From CAVBBU01 sp963593765 (GTDB lineage Bacteria; Bacillota; Clostridia; Lachnospirales; Lachnospiraceae): a DNA stretch of 20,628 nt. Each line of letters starts with the position of its first letter. Positions within the stretch are counted from its first letter, which is position 1. Below, piece after piece: positions 7,762-16,664 of this stretch. Made by a program: the position numbers and the translations under genes. The notes beneath the pieces were generated by a model. It did no database searches and was not told the DNA's origin. It worked only from the letters and a program-made list of their open reading frames with translations. The stretch is from contig CAVBBU010000028.1 in assembly GCA_963593765.1 (NCBI GenBank), positions 1-20,628 of the forward strand, in the 5' to 3' direction.

Positions 7762-8546
7762 TATAGCAGTCCTCTTAATATCTTTAAAACGCCATCCTCA
7801 GTATTTTTAGCTGTCTCAAATCTTGCAGCCTTCTTAGCGGCATCGACAGCATTGCCAACTGCATATGAATAATATGCTGCCTCGAACATAGGTATATCAT
7901 TTTCCTGGTCACCAAAGACCATAGTTTCTTCCTTTTTTATGCCTAGTGACTTTTGAAGCTCCTTTATAGCAGCTCCCTTGCTTACGCCTAATGCTCCAGC
8001 ATCAAGCCATATCTCACCTGAAAGATTAAGCTTAATCTTGTCAGCATACTTCTTTCTAATATCTACAACAAGTGGTGCTATGTTACCATCATAATAAAGC
8101 GCTGTCTTATTAACCGGCTTATCTAGCTTAAGCAAATCATCTACCTGGTGAATGTCTACATGGTAGCCCTTGCTTGACAGCTCTAAAAGCTTTTGATTTT
8201 TTGTATCAGAATAATCGCCATCTGCTGTAGACAAAAGTACATCAATTCCAGGAATTTTTTTTGCATCCTTAACAAGCTCTTTTACTATATTAGGATCCAT
8301 TTCATTAAAGAATAGTGTTCTTCCATGCATCCCTATATATCCGCCATTGTTTGAGATGTAGAATATCTTATCCTTAATCTTATCAAATAAGTATTCTATG
8401 CTTATCCAGTGACGACCAGATGCAACTGCAACATATATACCCTTATCATGCAGCTTCTCAAAGACATCAAACACCTCTGGATTGATCTCCATAGTGCCAT
8501 CCTTAACAAGAGTTCCATCAATATCGCTTGCTACTAGTTTTATCAT
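7761..8546 (-). CDS. Cof-type HAD-IIB family phosphatase
   Basis: This 261-residue protein belongs to the haloacid dehalogenase superfamily, Cof/YidA-like subgroup. Motif I is DIDGT with nucleophile D8 and acid D10. Motif II is in VAVASGRH (39-46). K190 in GVSKGAAIKEL is motif III, and GDQENDIPMF (212-221) gives the Mg-binding acids of motif IV. The cap domain between motifs II and III is of type C2. Members dephosphorylate small sugar or cofactor phosphates; the specific substrate cannot be read from the sequence. The start has a strong AGGAGG. It lies 20 bp after the DUF212 gene and 11 bp before the lipoprotein gene. Confidence 0.92.
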   Translation of the reverse strand: MIKLVASDIDGTLVKDGTMEINPEVFDVFEKLHDKGIYVAVASGRHWISIEYLFDKIKDKIFYISNNGGYIGMHGRTLFFNEMDPNIVKELVKDAKKIPGIDVLLSTADGDYSDTKNQKLLELSSKGYHVDIHQVDDLLKLDKPVNKTALYYDGNIAPLVVDIRKKYADKIKLNLSGEIWLDAGALGVSKGAAIKELQKSLGIKKEETMVFGDQENDIPMFEAAYYSYAVGNAVDAAKKAARFETAKNTEDGVLKILRGLL

Positions 8547-8566
8547 ATCTCCTCCTTTTGATACTG

Positions 8567-9028
8567 CTAATACATTCCGCTAACAACGCAGGCAATAATA
8601 ATTCCAAGTATAGCTCCTGCCCAAACCTGAAGTGGCGTATGTCCTACAAGCTCCTTAAGTCTTTCATGAAACACATCCGGATTTTCAAAATCCCAAAAGT
8701 CCTGCTCCATTATCATATTAAGAAGCTTAGCCTGCTTCCCGGTTTCTCTTCTAACTCCCATCGCATCATACATAACAACCATTGCAAGTATAAAGCTTAT
8801 AGCAAATTCAAATGAGTCTAATCCATATTCAAGTCCTGCTGCTGTTGTAAGTGCACATACGGTACTGCTGTGTGAGCTTGGCATTCCTCCGCTTCCATAT
8901 ATACGCTCTATAGAAAATGTTCTATTGGTCAATGCTTCTATAACCAGCTTAAGTAGCTGTGCTGCAAACCAGCCAACCGCTGCACAAACCAGAACCTGAT
9001 TTCTTAATATGCTGTCTATAATTTCCAC
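8567..9028 (-). CDS. DUF212 (divergent PAP2 family) membrane protein
   Basis: This 153-residue integral membrane protein carries the signature of the DUF212 or divergent PAP2 family. The motifs are GSGGMPSSHSS (45-55), YDAMGVRRETGKQA (87-100) and ELVGHTPLQVWAG (126-138). These resemble the three phosphatase motifs of PAP2 lipid phosphatases. Hydrophobic stretches near 10-30, 76-90 and 133-152 are probable membrane helices. A lipid or isoprenoid phosphate substrate would fit the isoprenoid genes of the operon, but this is inference; the family has no settled function. The start codon is GTG with AAAGGAG 6 nt upstream. Confidence 0.88.
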   Translation of the reverse strand: MEIIDSILRNQVLVCAAVGWFAAQLLKLVIEALTNRTFSIERIYGSGGMPSSHSSTVCALTTAAGLEYGLDSFEFAISFILAMVVMYDAMGVRRETGKQAKLLNMIMEQDFWDFENPDVFHERLKELVGHTPLQVWAGAILGIIIACVVSGMY

Positions 9029-9045
9029 CTAATACTCCTTTATAA

Positions 9046-9534
9046 CTAATTTGGTATACATACTGACCTTAGAAGACTTGCTATGCCATCCTTTATTTCC
9101 CCAACTGAGCACAGCTTATCTGCATAAGTAATAGCCCACGCTTCCTTGCTTTTTGGAAGCCTAGGCGTAAGCGGCCACATATGTGTAATTATCATATCGT
9201 ATTCCTTATCGCTTATATTAAAATATTTCTTGGCATTGTTAGCAGCTATTCTTGCATGCGTAAAGCCATGCAGCCTACTTCTGCCGTCATCATTTGTATG
9301 CCAATCATATAAAAACATATCATGCAAAAGGCCTGCTCTGGCAGCTGCTATATAATCATAGCCCTTGCTTTTACATATATTATAAGCAAAGTATGAAACA
9401 TATATACTATGCTCCATACAGGTCGTTCTTCCGTGCTGGATATAATTATCCTCAGACTTAAATATATCTGAGCTAAGTATATCCAGCACTATATCTATAT
9501 ATTCCTTATCCTCTTTTATCTCCTGTAATCTCAT
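9046..9534 (-). CDS. HD-domain phosphohydrolase
   Basis: This 162-residue protein has the metal-binding pattern of HD-superfamily hydrolases: H42 in CMEHSIYVSYFAY, H71-D72 in LLHDMF, H93 in FTHARIAANNA, H118 in ITHMWPL and D139 in TYADKLCS. Such proteins cleave phosphomonoester or phosphodiester bonds, often of nucleotides. The substrate is not evident. The pattern is complete, so the enzyme is probably active. It starts 3 nt after the glgA stop, with the likely ribosome binding site inside the end of glgA, suggesting the two are co-expressed. It is followed after 17 bp by the DUF212 gene. Confidence 0.88.
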   Translation of the reverse strand: MRLQEIKEDKEYIDIVLDILSSDIFKSEDNYIQHGRTTCMEHSIYVSYFAYNICKSKGYDYIAAARAGLLHDMFLYDWHTNDDGRSRLHGFTHARIAANNAKKYFNISDKEYDMIITHMWPLTPRLPKSKEAWAITYADKLCSVGEIKDGIASLLRSVCIPN

Positions 9535-9537
9535 CCT

Positions 9538-10983
9538 TTAATATCCTATAAGCCAGTCATACAATTCCTGATATTTAAGTGCCGAAGCCTGCCAAGAATA
9601 ATTAGCTGCCATAGCTCTGTCTATCAGCTTATTCCATTCCCTCTTTTTATCATAATATATATGCTTAGCATAACGAACTGCACCTAGCATCTCATGTGCA
9701 TTATAATTTGCAAATGAAAAGCCTGTTCCAGTTCCCTCATACTCATTATAAGGTATTACTGTATCCTTTAATCCGCCTGTTTCTCTAACAACAGGAAGTG
9801 TGCCATACCTAAGTGATATAAGCTGGCTAAGTCCGCAAGGCTCAAAAAGTGATGGCATAAGGAACGCATCACAGGCAGCATATATTCTATGTGCTAACTC
9901 CTCGCTATAATATATCTGTGCTGAAACTCTGCCCTTATACTTCCAGTCGTAATGCCTGAACATATTTTCATATTTTTCATCACCTGTTCCAAGCACAACT
10001 AGCTGCATATCGTCAGAGCAAAGCTCATCCATAACACATTCTATAAGATCTAGTCCCTTTTGGCTAGTAAGTCTGGATACTATTCCTACCATAAACTTTT
10101 TATCATCAACCTCTAGCCCCAGCTCCTGCTGCAATGCCTTTTTGTTTTTGGACTTATCCTTTCTGAAGCTTTTTATATTATAATTTTTATATATATATTT
10201 GTCAGTCTCCGGATTATATTCCTTATAATCTATACCATTAACTATGCCTCTTAGTGAATTAGACCTAGCACGCATAAGCCCATCTAAGCCCTCGCCATAA
10301 AATGGTATCTGTATCTCCTTTGCATAGCTTTCACTGACTGTAGTAATCGCATCGGCATATACTATACCGCCCTTAAGCAGGTTACCATTTTTGTATGCCT
10401 CCAGCTTATCTGATGTGAAATAATAATCAGACAGCTCAGAAAGATACTTAACCTTATCTACATCCCATACTCCTTGGAATTTAAGATTGTGTATAGTTAT
10501 AACTGATTTTATATCCTTAAAGAAATCTCCTGCCTTAAATCTCTCCTTAAGATATACAGGAACAAGACCAGTCTGCCAATCATGGCAGTGTATAAGCTCC
10601 GGCTTAAAGCCTATTACAGGAAGACTAGATAGTGCTGCCAGATTAAAGAAAATAAATTTTTCCATATCAAAGAGCCAGTCGCCATAAGGGCTTGGTCCTG
10701 AAAAATAATCCTCATTGTCTATAAAATAATAGCATATATCATTATATACATATTTTAATATACCTACATATCTGCTTCTTCCAAGATAATTCATATAGAA
10801 ATGATCTACATATTCCATCTTATCTCGCCATTCACTAGATATGCACATATACTTAGGTATCATAACCCTGCAGTCAAAATACTTTTTGTCATAATATCTA
10901 GGAAGCGAGCCTGCTACGTCTGCAAGTCCACCAGTCTTAATAAAAGGAACTGCCTCTGATGATATAAAAAGTATATTCTTCAT
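9538..10983 (-). CDS. glgA: Glycogen (starch) synthase, GT5 family
   Basis: This 481-residue cytoplasmic glycosyltransferase extends alpha-1,4-glucan chains from ADP-glucose. The N-terminal GT5 signature is KTGGLADVAGSLP (16-28). HCHDWQTGLVPVYLK (131-145) and ITIHNLKFQGVW (161-172) follow, then VSRLTSQKGLDL (301-312) and the C-terminal nucleotide-sugar site SLFEPCGLSQLISL with RYGTLPVVRETGGLKDT (377-407). Length is normal. ATG at 10983 has AAGGAGG about 10 nt upstream. No other glycogen gene (glgB, glgC, glgD or glgP) is present in the window; here it lies between recN and an HD hydrolase, 14 and 3 bp away. Confidence 0.96.
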   Translation of the reverse strand: MKNILFISSEAVPFIKTGGLADVAGSLPRYYDKKYFDCRVMIPKYMCISSEWRDKMEYVDHFYMNYLGRSRYVGILKYVYNDICYYFIDNEDYFSGPSPYGDWLFDMEKFIFFNLAALSSLPVIGFKPELIHCHDWQTGLVPVYLKERFKAGDFFKDIKSVITIHNLKFQGVWDVDKVKYLSELSDYYFTSDKLEAYKNGNLLKGGIVYADAITTVSESYAKEIQIPFYGEGLDGLMRARSNSLRGIVNGIDYKEYNPETDKYIYKNYNIKSFRKDKSKNKKALQQELGLEVDDKKFMVGIVSRLTSQKGLDLIECVMDELCSDDMQLVVLGTGDEKYENMFRHYDWKYKGRVSAQIYYSEELAHRIYAACDAFLMPSLFEPCGLSQLISLRYGTLPVVRETGGLKDTVIPYNEYEGTGTGFSFANYNAHEMLGAVRYAKHIYYDKKREWNKLIDRAMAANYSWQASALKYQELYDWLIGY

Positions 10984-10997
10984 ATGCTACTACCTCC

Positions 10998-12644
10998 TTA
11001 TTTTTTTGCAAGTGCTCTCATCTGCCTTGCAGTATCATATACCGCATCCGTTAGCTTGCTTCCACCTATCATACGAGCAAGCTCTGATATAGTCTCCTCC
11101 TCGGAAAGCTTTGTTACCTTTGTATAGGTTCTTCCGTCCTCAGCACTCTTACTTATAAGATAATTATGCTCTGCCATAGCTGCTATCTGGGCCAGGTGTG
11201 TTATACATAGCACCTGGTGTTTTTCTCCTATATACGAAAGCTTTTCGGAAACCTTCTGTGCTGTAATTCCGCTTATGCCTGTGTCTATCTCATCGAATAT
11301 AAGTGTTTCTATCTTGTCATGGTCAGCAAGTACGCTCTTAAGTGCAAGCATAATACGTGAAAGCTCTCCACCGCTTGCAACCATAGCAAGTGGCTTTAAT
11401 GGCTCTCCTGCATTAGTGCTTATCATAAAGCATATATCATCTAAGCCTGTATGTGAATAGGCAGCCTTCTTTTTTATATCTATTTTAAAGCTATGCTGCA
11501 TAAAGTTTAGCTCTTTTAGCTCTTCTTCTATCCTCTGCTCAAGCTTTTTTGCCGCTTTTTCTCTAAGCTTAGTTAAATCACTGCACTTAAGCTCTAGCTC
11601 CTTAACAATCTCCTTTTTTCTTTTTTGAAGCCTGTCATAATACTCATCAAAATTTTCAAGTATCTCTAGCCTCTCCTTTTTCTTTTCACAAAGTGTTAAA
11701 ATCTCGTCTATGTTATCTGTATACTTATCCTGCAGCTTATGAATAGTATCTAGTCTTTCCTCTAAGGCTGCAAATGCCTCATCATCAAAATCAAGCCTAG
11801 TATTATATTCGCCTATATCTCTTATTATATCAGAATATAGATTATCTAGCTCTATTAATTGCTCGTATAGGCTCTTTAGTCCATCATCAAGACCGCTTAT
11901 ATCCGAAAGAAGCCTTATTGCCTTTGATATATTATCATTATCTAAAAGTGCAGCAGCACCCGATAGTGCCTCTGTTATCTTAGATGAATTTTTATATTTT
12001 TTATATCTGCTATTAAGCTCCTCTTCTTCACCTGCCTTAAGCCTTGCCGCATCTATCTCCTCTATCTCAAAGCTAAGTATATCCTTTTCCCTAGCTCTCA
12101 TAGCCTCATCGCCAGTGCTGCTAAGCTTATCCTCTATATCATTATACTCATTATATAGCTTTCCTATGCTATCCTTTATATCCTTAGCATTATCCGGCAG
12201 ATATAAATCTAAAAATTCCAGCTGCTTTGCCTGTGACAGCAGCGACTGATGCTCATTTTGCCCATGTATATCTATAAGCATAGCACTAACGGCTCTAAGC
12301 CTTTGGCTTGTAACAGTCTCATCATTAATTTTACTTATGCTTCGACCTGCCATCAGCTTTCTTGATATGATTATAAGATTATTATCATCAGGATATATCT
12401 CAAGGCTCTCTAGCATATCCCTCATGTCATCTCTTATGCTAAATACAGCCTCTATATAAGCATACTCTGCTCCTGTTCTTATAATATCTCTGCTTGCCTT
12501 AGCTCCAAGCACAAGATTAATAGAGTCTATAAGTATAGACTTTCCTGCACCGGTTTCGCCTGATAGTACATTAAGACCATCATAAAATTCCAGGTCTGCC
12601 CTTTCTATCAATGCAAGATTTTTTACATGTAACTCCAGTAGCAT
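10998..12644 (-). CDS. recN: DNA repair protein RecN
   Basis: This 548-residue SMC-like ATPase acts in double-strand break repair. The head domain is split: Walker A GETGAGKS is at 29-36, followed by a Q-loop near DIHGQNEHQSLL. A long helical coiled-coil arm fills the middle. The signature ASGGELSR (423-430) and Walker B LIFDEIDTGISG (448-459) close the protein, with a conserved CITHLAQIAA switch region. Length is typical. ATG at 12644 has AAGGAG 6 nt upstream, and the gene starts 9 nt after the argR stop. The argR-recN pairing is common in Bacillota; in spore formers recN is usually followed by spoIVB and spo0A, which are not here. Confidence 0.96.
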   Translation of the reverse strand: MLLELHVKNLALIERADLEFYDGLNVLSGETGAGKSILIDSINLVLGAKASRDIIRTGAEYAYIEAVFSIRDDMRDMLESLEIYPDDNNLIIISRKLMAGRSISKINDETVTSQRLRAVSAMLIDIHGQNEHQSLLSQAKQLEFLDLYLPDNAKDIKDSIGKLYNEYNDIEDKLSSTGDEAMRAREKDILSFEIEEIDAARLKAGEEEELNSRYKKYKNSSKITEALSGAAALLDNDNISKAIRLLSDISGLDDGLKSLYEQLIELDNLYSDIIRDIGEYNTRLDFDDEAFAALEERLDTIHKLQDKYTDNIDEILTLCEKKKERLEILENFDEYYDRLQKRKKEIVKELELKCSDLTKLREKAAKKLEQRIEEELKELNFMQHSFKIDIKKKAAYSHTGLDDICFMISTNAGEPLKPLAMVASGGELSRIMLALKSVLADHDKIETLIFDEIDTGISGITAQKVSEKLSYIGEKHQVLCITHLAQIAAMAEHNYLISKSAEDGRTYTKVTKLSEEETISELARMIGGSKLTDAVYDTARQMRALAKK

Positions 12645-12653
12645 ATATGCTCC

Positions 12654-13106
12654 TTACCTATCAGCTATCATTTTTCTTATCTTACCCATAACCATAATAG
12701 TCTCATCTACACTTCTTATCGCACACATTATGGTATCATCTCCTGCTATGCAGCCAACTATTTCATCCATATGCATAGCATCAAGTGCAGCAGCAACTGC
12801 CATCGCCATACCTGATACTGTTTTGATAACAAGTATATTTTGTGCCATATCCATAGAAGAAAATCCATCTCTAAGTATTCTAATATATTTATCAGAATAC
12901 TCCTCCTTAGGACGCATAATTACATATTTTTGTCTGCCACCGCTTATAGCAACCTTAGACAATCTAAGCTCTCTTATATCTCTTGATACAGTCGCCTGAG
13001 TAGCATCATAGCCTGCCTGTCTTAGTCTGTCTACTAGCTCCTCCTGCGTTCCTATATCATAGCTTCCTATTAATTCTACTATCTTAGCATGTCTGCTTGT
13101 TTTCAT
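12654..13106 (-). CDS. argR: Arginine repressor ArgR/AhrC
   Basis: This 150-residue transcription regulator senses arginine. The N-terminal winged helix contains the recognition segment ATQATVSRDIRELRL (35-49). The C-terminal oligomerisation and arginine-binding domain has VSGMAMAVAAALD (97-109) and GCIAGDDTI (118-126). The usual GTAxxVA turn reads VSGMAMAVA, while the arginine-contacting GDDT is kept. It starts 4 nt after the nadK stop with AGGAG about 10 nt upstream. No arginine biosynthetic gene lies in the window, so its targets are elsewhere. Confidence 0.94.
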   Translation of the reverse strand: MKTSRHAKIVELIGSYDIGTQEELVDRLRQAGYDATQATVSRDIRELRLSKVAISGGRQKYVIMRPKEEYSDKYIRILRDGFSSMDMAQNILVIKTVSGMAMAVAAALDAMHMDEIVGCIAGDDTIMCAIRSVDETIMVMGKIRKMIADR

Positions 13107-13110
13107 TATA

Positions 13111-13944
13111 TTATACTCCTGCTAATTTATTTTTAAGATTGTCTAAAAATGTTCCCTCTCTTAGCTGCACAAGCTTTATCCCATATGCGGCTTTCTTAAC
13201 AATCAGCCTTTCTCTTTTGGTTATGGTAGCCACCTGATTACCGTCTGCTATAACAACCTGTCCTACACCTGTAGAGCCATCCGGCTCTATCTCAACGCTG
13301 GCATTTTCATCAAGAACCATGCTTATATGTCCAAGGCTATGCGGACATATAGGTGTAACTATAAGCAGCTTTGAATCCGGCTGTGCTACAGGGCCGCCTG
13401 CACTTAGATTATATGCTGTAGAGCCTGTCGGCGTTGCTATAATAACTCCATCTGCCGAGTAGTCATTAAGCTGCTCGCCATTAACAGTAAGTCCAAATCT
13501 TATAGCTCTAAAATTAACATCCATATTTCTTGATATAACTATCTCATTGAGTGCGTAAAAGCTATCCGTGTGTTTTTCTTCGCCCTCTATATGCCCCTCA
13601 AGCATCATTCTATCTTCTATATTTATATCATCCTTAAGCATAGCATCAAGCATAGGATTTATATCATCCTCTTTTGTTATAGCTGTAAGATATCCAAGGT
13701 GTCCAAGATTAATTCCTGCTATAGGTATGCCTCTTAGTGCTATAACAGATGCGGTGCTTATTATCGTTCCATCACCGCCAAGTGCGATAATACATTCTAC
13801 GCTCCTTGGCACATCGCTACCACTTATATATCCCTTGTGTAATATGCAGCTTCCGCCCTTTGCTTTTATATATGCACTTATCCTCTCGGCTACTAAATCT
13901 GCATCCTCTATGCTTTTGTTAATGACTACTAAAAAGTTTTTCAT
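13111..13944 (-). CDS. nadK: NAD kinase
   Basis: This 277-residue enzyme phosphorylates NAD to NADP using ATP or polyphosphate. The family motifs are present: GGDGTIIST (56-64), the NLGHLGYLT stretch (79-87), the long ATPTGSTAYNLSAGGP (170-185) and ICPHSLGHISMVLDE in the C-terminal beta-rich domain. Length is typical. ATG at 13944 has GGAAGGG a few bases upstream. Its position between tlyA and argR is typical of Clostridia. Confidence 0.96.
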   Translation of the reverse strand: MKNFLVVINKSIEDADLVAERISAYIKAKGGSCILHKGYISGSDVPRSVECIIALGGDGTIISTASVIALRGIPIAGINLGHLGYLTAITKEDDINPMLDAMLKDDINIEDRMMLEGHIEGEEKHTDSFYALNEIVISRNMDVNFRAIRFGLTVNGEQLNDYSADGVIIATPTGSTAYNLSAGGPVAQPDSKLLIVTPICPHSLGHISMVLDENASVEIEPDGSTGVGQVVIADGNQVATITKRERLIVKKAAYGIKLVQLREGTFLDNLKNKLAGV

Positions 13945-13960
13945 TGCCCTTCCTCTATGG

Positions 13961-14758
13961 CTATTTATCTAGCTCAGCATGTGCATTTTCAACTACAGCT
14001 CTTATATCTATGTCAGCATCAGGCTCTGCATTATTTTTCATATAGCAAAGATATTCTATATTGCCCTCGGGTCCTTTCACAGGTGAGAAGGTTAATCCGC
14101 ATATACTTAGGCTATTATCTCTTGCATATGAAAGAACTGCCTCTATAACCTCTATATGCACCTCTTTATCTCTGACTACGCCCTTCTTTCCTACCTTTTC
14201 TCTGCCTGCCTCAAACTGCGGCTTAATAAGAGCAACCACCTCGGCATTTTCTGTAAGCAAATTTTTTAATGCAGGAAGTACCTTAGAAAGTGAAATAAAT
14301 GAAACATCTATAGATGATAGCTCTATGTCATCAGCTATATCATCTCTAGTAACATATCTTATATTAGTTTTTTCCATGCATACTACTCTAGGATCATTTC
14401 TAAGCTTCCAATCTAGCTGTCCATGTCCCACGTCCACGGCATATACCTTAGTCGCACCATTTTGCAGCATGCAATCTGTAAAGCCACCGGTAGATGCTCC
14501 AACGTCCATGCATATCTTGTTATCCGCACTTACAGCAAACTCATTAATAGCCTTTTCAAGCTTAAGACCGCCTCTGCTTACATATCTAAGTGTATGACCT
14601 CTTACCTCTATGGCAGCATTTTCCTCGAATGTACTTCCAGCCTTGTCTTCCTTTTGATTGTCTACATATACTATGCCGGACATTATAATAGCCTTTGCCT
14701 TTTCCCTGCTTGAGGCAAGACCCTTTTTAACTAATAGCACATCTAATCTATCCTTCAA
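13961..14758 (-). CDS. tlyA: TlyA family rRNA 2'-O-methyltransferase (hemolysin A homologue)
   Basis: This 265-residue protein combines an N-terminal S4 RNA-binding domain (RLDVLLVKKGLASSREKA, residues 4-21) with an FtsJ-type Rossmann methyltransferase. The SAM-binding motif is DVGASTGGFTD (85-95), followed by YAVDVGHGQLDWKLR (106-120). D151 (SSIDVSFIS) and K179 (LIKPQFE) are probable active-site residues. Characterised TlyA proteins methylate 16S and/or 23S rRNA cytidines; the haemolysin label is historical. The start codon is TTG at 14758, supported by AAAGGAG 6 nt upstream; no ATG occurs before the S4 domain. The ribosome binding site overlaps the dxs stop codon. Confidence 0.93.
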   Translation of the reverse strand: MKDRLDVLLVKKGLASSREKAKAIIMSGIVYVDNQKEDKAGSTFEENAAIEVRGHTLRYVSRGGLKLEKAINEFAVSADNKICMDVGASTGGFTDCMLQNGATKVYAVDVGHGQLDWKLRNDPRVVCMEKTNIRYVTRDDIADDIELSSIDVSFISLSKVLPALKNLLTENAEVVALIKPQFEAGREKVGKKGVVRDKEVHIEVIEAVLSYARDNSLSICGLTFSPVKGPEGNIEYLCYMKNNAEPDADIDIRAVVENAHAELDK

Positions 14759-14764
14759 GCTCTT

Positions 14765-14771
14765 CTCCTTT
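14765..14771 (-). promoter_or_regulatory. Ribosome binding site that fixes a TTG start for tlyA
   Basis: Minus-strand AAAGGAG is 6 nt upstream of TTG at 14758, and its first base is the last base of the dxs TAA stop. It supports the TTG as the true start and suggests coupling to dxs termination. Confidence 0.75.
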
Positions 14772-16642
14772 TATATATCTAGTCCTAGCTTATCCTTAAT
14801 TATCTCTATAACCGAATCCGAATCTATATGAAGCTCGTGTCTAAGCAGCGATACATCTCCATGCTCCACGTAGGCATCAGGAATAGATATATGTATAAGC
14901 CTTATATCAGAGGTCTTTTGGTAAATGTAATCGGAAACGCTAAGACCATAGCCGCCTACAAGAACATTTTCCTCCATAGTAATTATGGTATGATGCTTTT
15001 TTATAAGCTCGTCTATAAGCTTGGTATCTATAGGCTTAATAAATCTGCCATTTGCAAGACTGCATTTATATCCAGCCTTTTTTAGCTTCTGTCTTACATG
15101 CTCTCCGGTACTAACCATGCTGCCAACTGCAAGTATAGCTATATCACTTTCATCATATAATAGCTCGCCCTTACCAAAGCTAATCGGTGCATCAAATTCC
15201 GAAAGGCCTCTGTAAGCCTCTCCTCTTGGATATCTAATAGCTATAGGTCCGTTGTATTTTTCTGTTGCAAGGTAAATCATAGCTCTTAGCTCTTTATCAT
15301 TTTTAGGTGCAAGCACTGTCATATTAGGTATAGAGCTTAGATAGCTTAGGTCAAATATGCCTTGGTGAGTTTCGCCGTCTGCACCTACGAGCCCTGCCCT
15401 GTCTACTGCTAAAACTACATGCAGATTTTGTATGCATATGTCATGTAATATCTGGTCATATCCCCTTTGAAGAAATGATGAGTAAACAGCTACAACTGGC
15501 TTTAATCCGCCTGCTGCCATTCCTGCTGCACTGGTAATCGCATGCTGCTCTGCTATGCCTACATCAAAAAATCTATCTGGATATTCCTTTGAGAATTTTT
15601 TAAGTCCTGTTCCATCCGGCATGGCTGCAGTAACGGCAACTATGTTCGGATCTTTATTTGCTATCTCACAGATGGTATCTGAAAATATATCTGTATAATC
15701 CGGATATTCCTTTTTCTTTTTAGGCTTTCCTGTTGCTATATCAAAAGGACCTACTCCGTGGAAGGCTGAAGGGTCTCTCTCCGCCGGTGCATATCCCTTG
15801 CCCTTTTTAGTTAATACATGAACTATAACCGCATGGTCTAGTCTTTTAGCTTCCTTGAATATCTTGCACATAGCAGATATGTTGTGGCCGTCTACAGGTC
15901 CAAGGTAGGTTATGCCCATATCCTCAAAGAACATTCCCGGTATAAGAAGCTGCTTTATGCCATTTTTAGTTTGCTTTATTCCCTCTATCATAGAATATCC
16001 TACGACAGGAACCCTGCCGAGGACTCTTTCAACATGCCTCTTTAGATTATTATATGAACCGGCTGTTCTTATTCCGCTAAGGTAATTAGATATACCTCCG
16101 ACATTTTCCGATATAGACATGTTATTATCATTTAATATGATTATAAAATTTTTCTTCATTCGTGAGGCATTATTAAGTGCCTCATATGCCATTCCACCTG
16201 TTAATGCACCGTCACCTATTATAGGTACTACATAATAATCCTGATCCTTTATATCTCTTGCCTGTGCTATTCCAAGGCCTGCAGATATAGATGTGGAGCT
16301 GTGCCCTGTGTTAAAGGCATCACATGGACTTTCAAAGGTTTTAGGAAAGCCTGCTATGCCGCCATATTTTCTTAGGTCATCAAAGGCATCCTTTCTTCCA
16401 CTTAAAATCTTATGCGTATAAGACTGGTGTCCCACGTCCCATATAATCTTATCCTTAGGAAGCTCAAAGCTTAGATAGATAGCCATAGTAAGCTCTACTA
16501 CGCCTAGATTACTTGCTAGGTGACCACCGTTTATACTTGTTTTTTCTATAAGAAAATCTCTAATCTCTCTTGCAAGTCTTGGATAATCCTCTGGCTTTAC
16601 ATCCCTTATATCCGAAGCCTTGTTTATATGCTCTAGTATCAT
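14771..16642 (-). CDS. dxs: 1-deoxy-D-xylulose-5-phosphate synthase
   Basis: This 623-residue thiamine-diphosphate enzyme condenses pyruvate and glyceraldehyde 3-phosphate to DXP, the entry step of the MEP pathway. Visible motifs include GGHLASNLGVVELT (39-52), WDVGHQSYTHKILSGR (68-83), NTGHSSTSISAGLG (111-124) and the TPP/Mg motif GDGALTGG followed by NDNNMSIS (143-178). In the pyrimidine domain DVGIAEQHAITSAAG carries the catalytic glutamate. IRYPRGEAYRG follows, then a C-terminal transketolase domain. Length is normal. AAGGA precedes ATG at 16642, which lies 22 bp after ispA. Confidence 0.97.
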   Translation of the reverse strand: MILEHINKASDIRDVKPEDYPRLAREIRDFLIEKTSINGGHLASNLGVVELTMAIYLSFELPKDKIIWDVGHQSYTHKILSGRKDAFDDLRKYGGIAGFPKTFESPCDAFNTGHSSTSISAGLGIAQARDIKDQDYYVVPIIGDGALTGGMAYEALNNASRMKKNFIIILNDNNMSISENVGGISNYLSGIRTAGSYNNLKRHVERVLGRVPVVGYSMIEGIKQTKNGIKQLLIPGMFFEDMGITYLGPVDGHNISAMCKIFKEAKRLDHAVIVHVLTKKGKGYAPAERDPSAFHGVGPFDIATGKPKKKKEYPDYTDIFSDTICEIANKDPNIVAVTAAMPDGTGLKKFSKEYPDRFFDVGIAEQHAITSAAGMAAGGLKPVVAVYSSFLQRGYDQILHDICIQNLHVVLAVDRAGLVGADGETHQGIFDLSYLSSIPNMTVLAPKNDKELRAMIYLATEKYNGPIAIRYPRGEAYRGLSEFDAPISFGKGELLYDESDIAILAVGSMVSTGEHVRQKLKKAGYKCSLANGRFIKPIDTKLIDELIKKHHTIITMEENVLVGGYGLSVSDYIYQKTSDIRLIHISIPDAYVEHGDVSLLRHELHIDSDSVIEIIKDKLGLDI

Positions 16643-16664
16643 AATGCCATCCTTAAAGCCTTTG

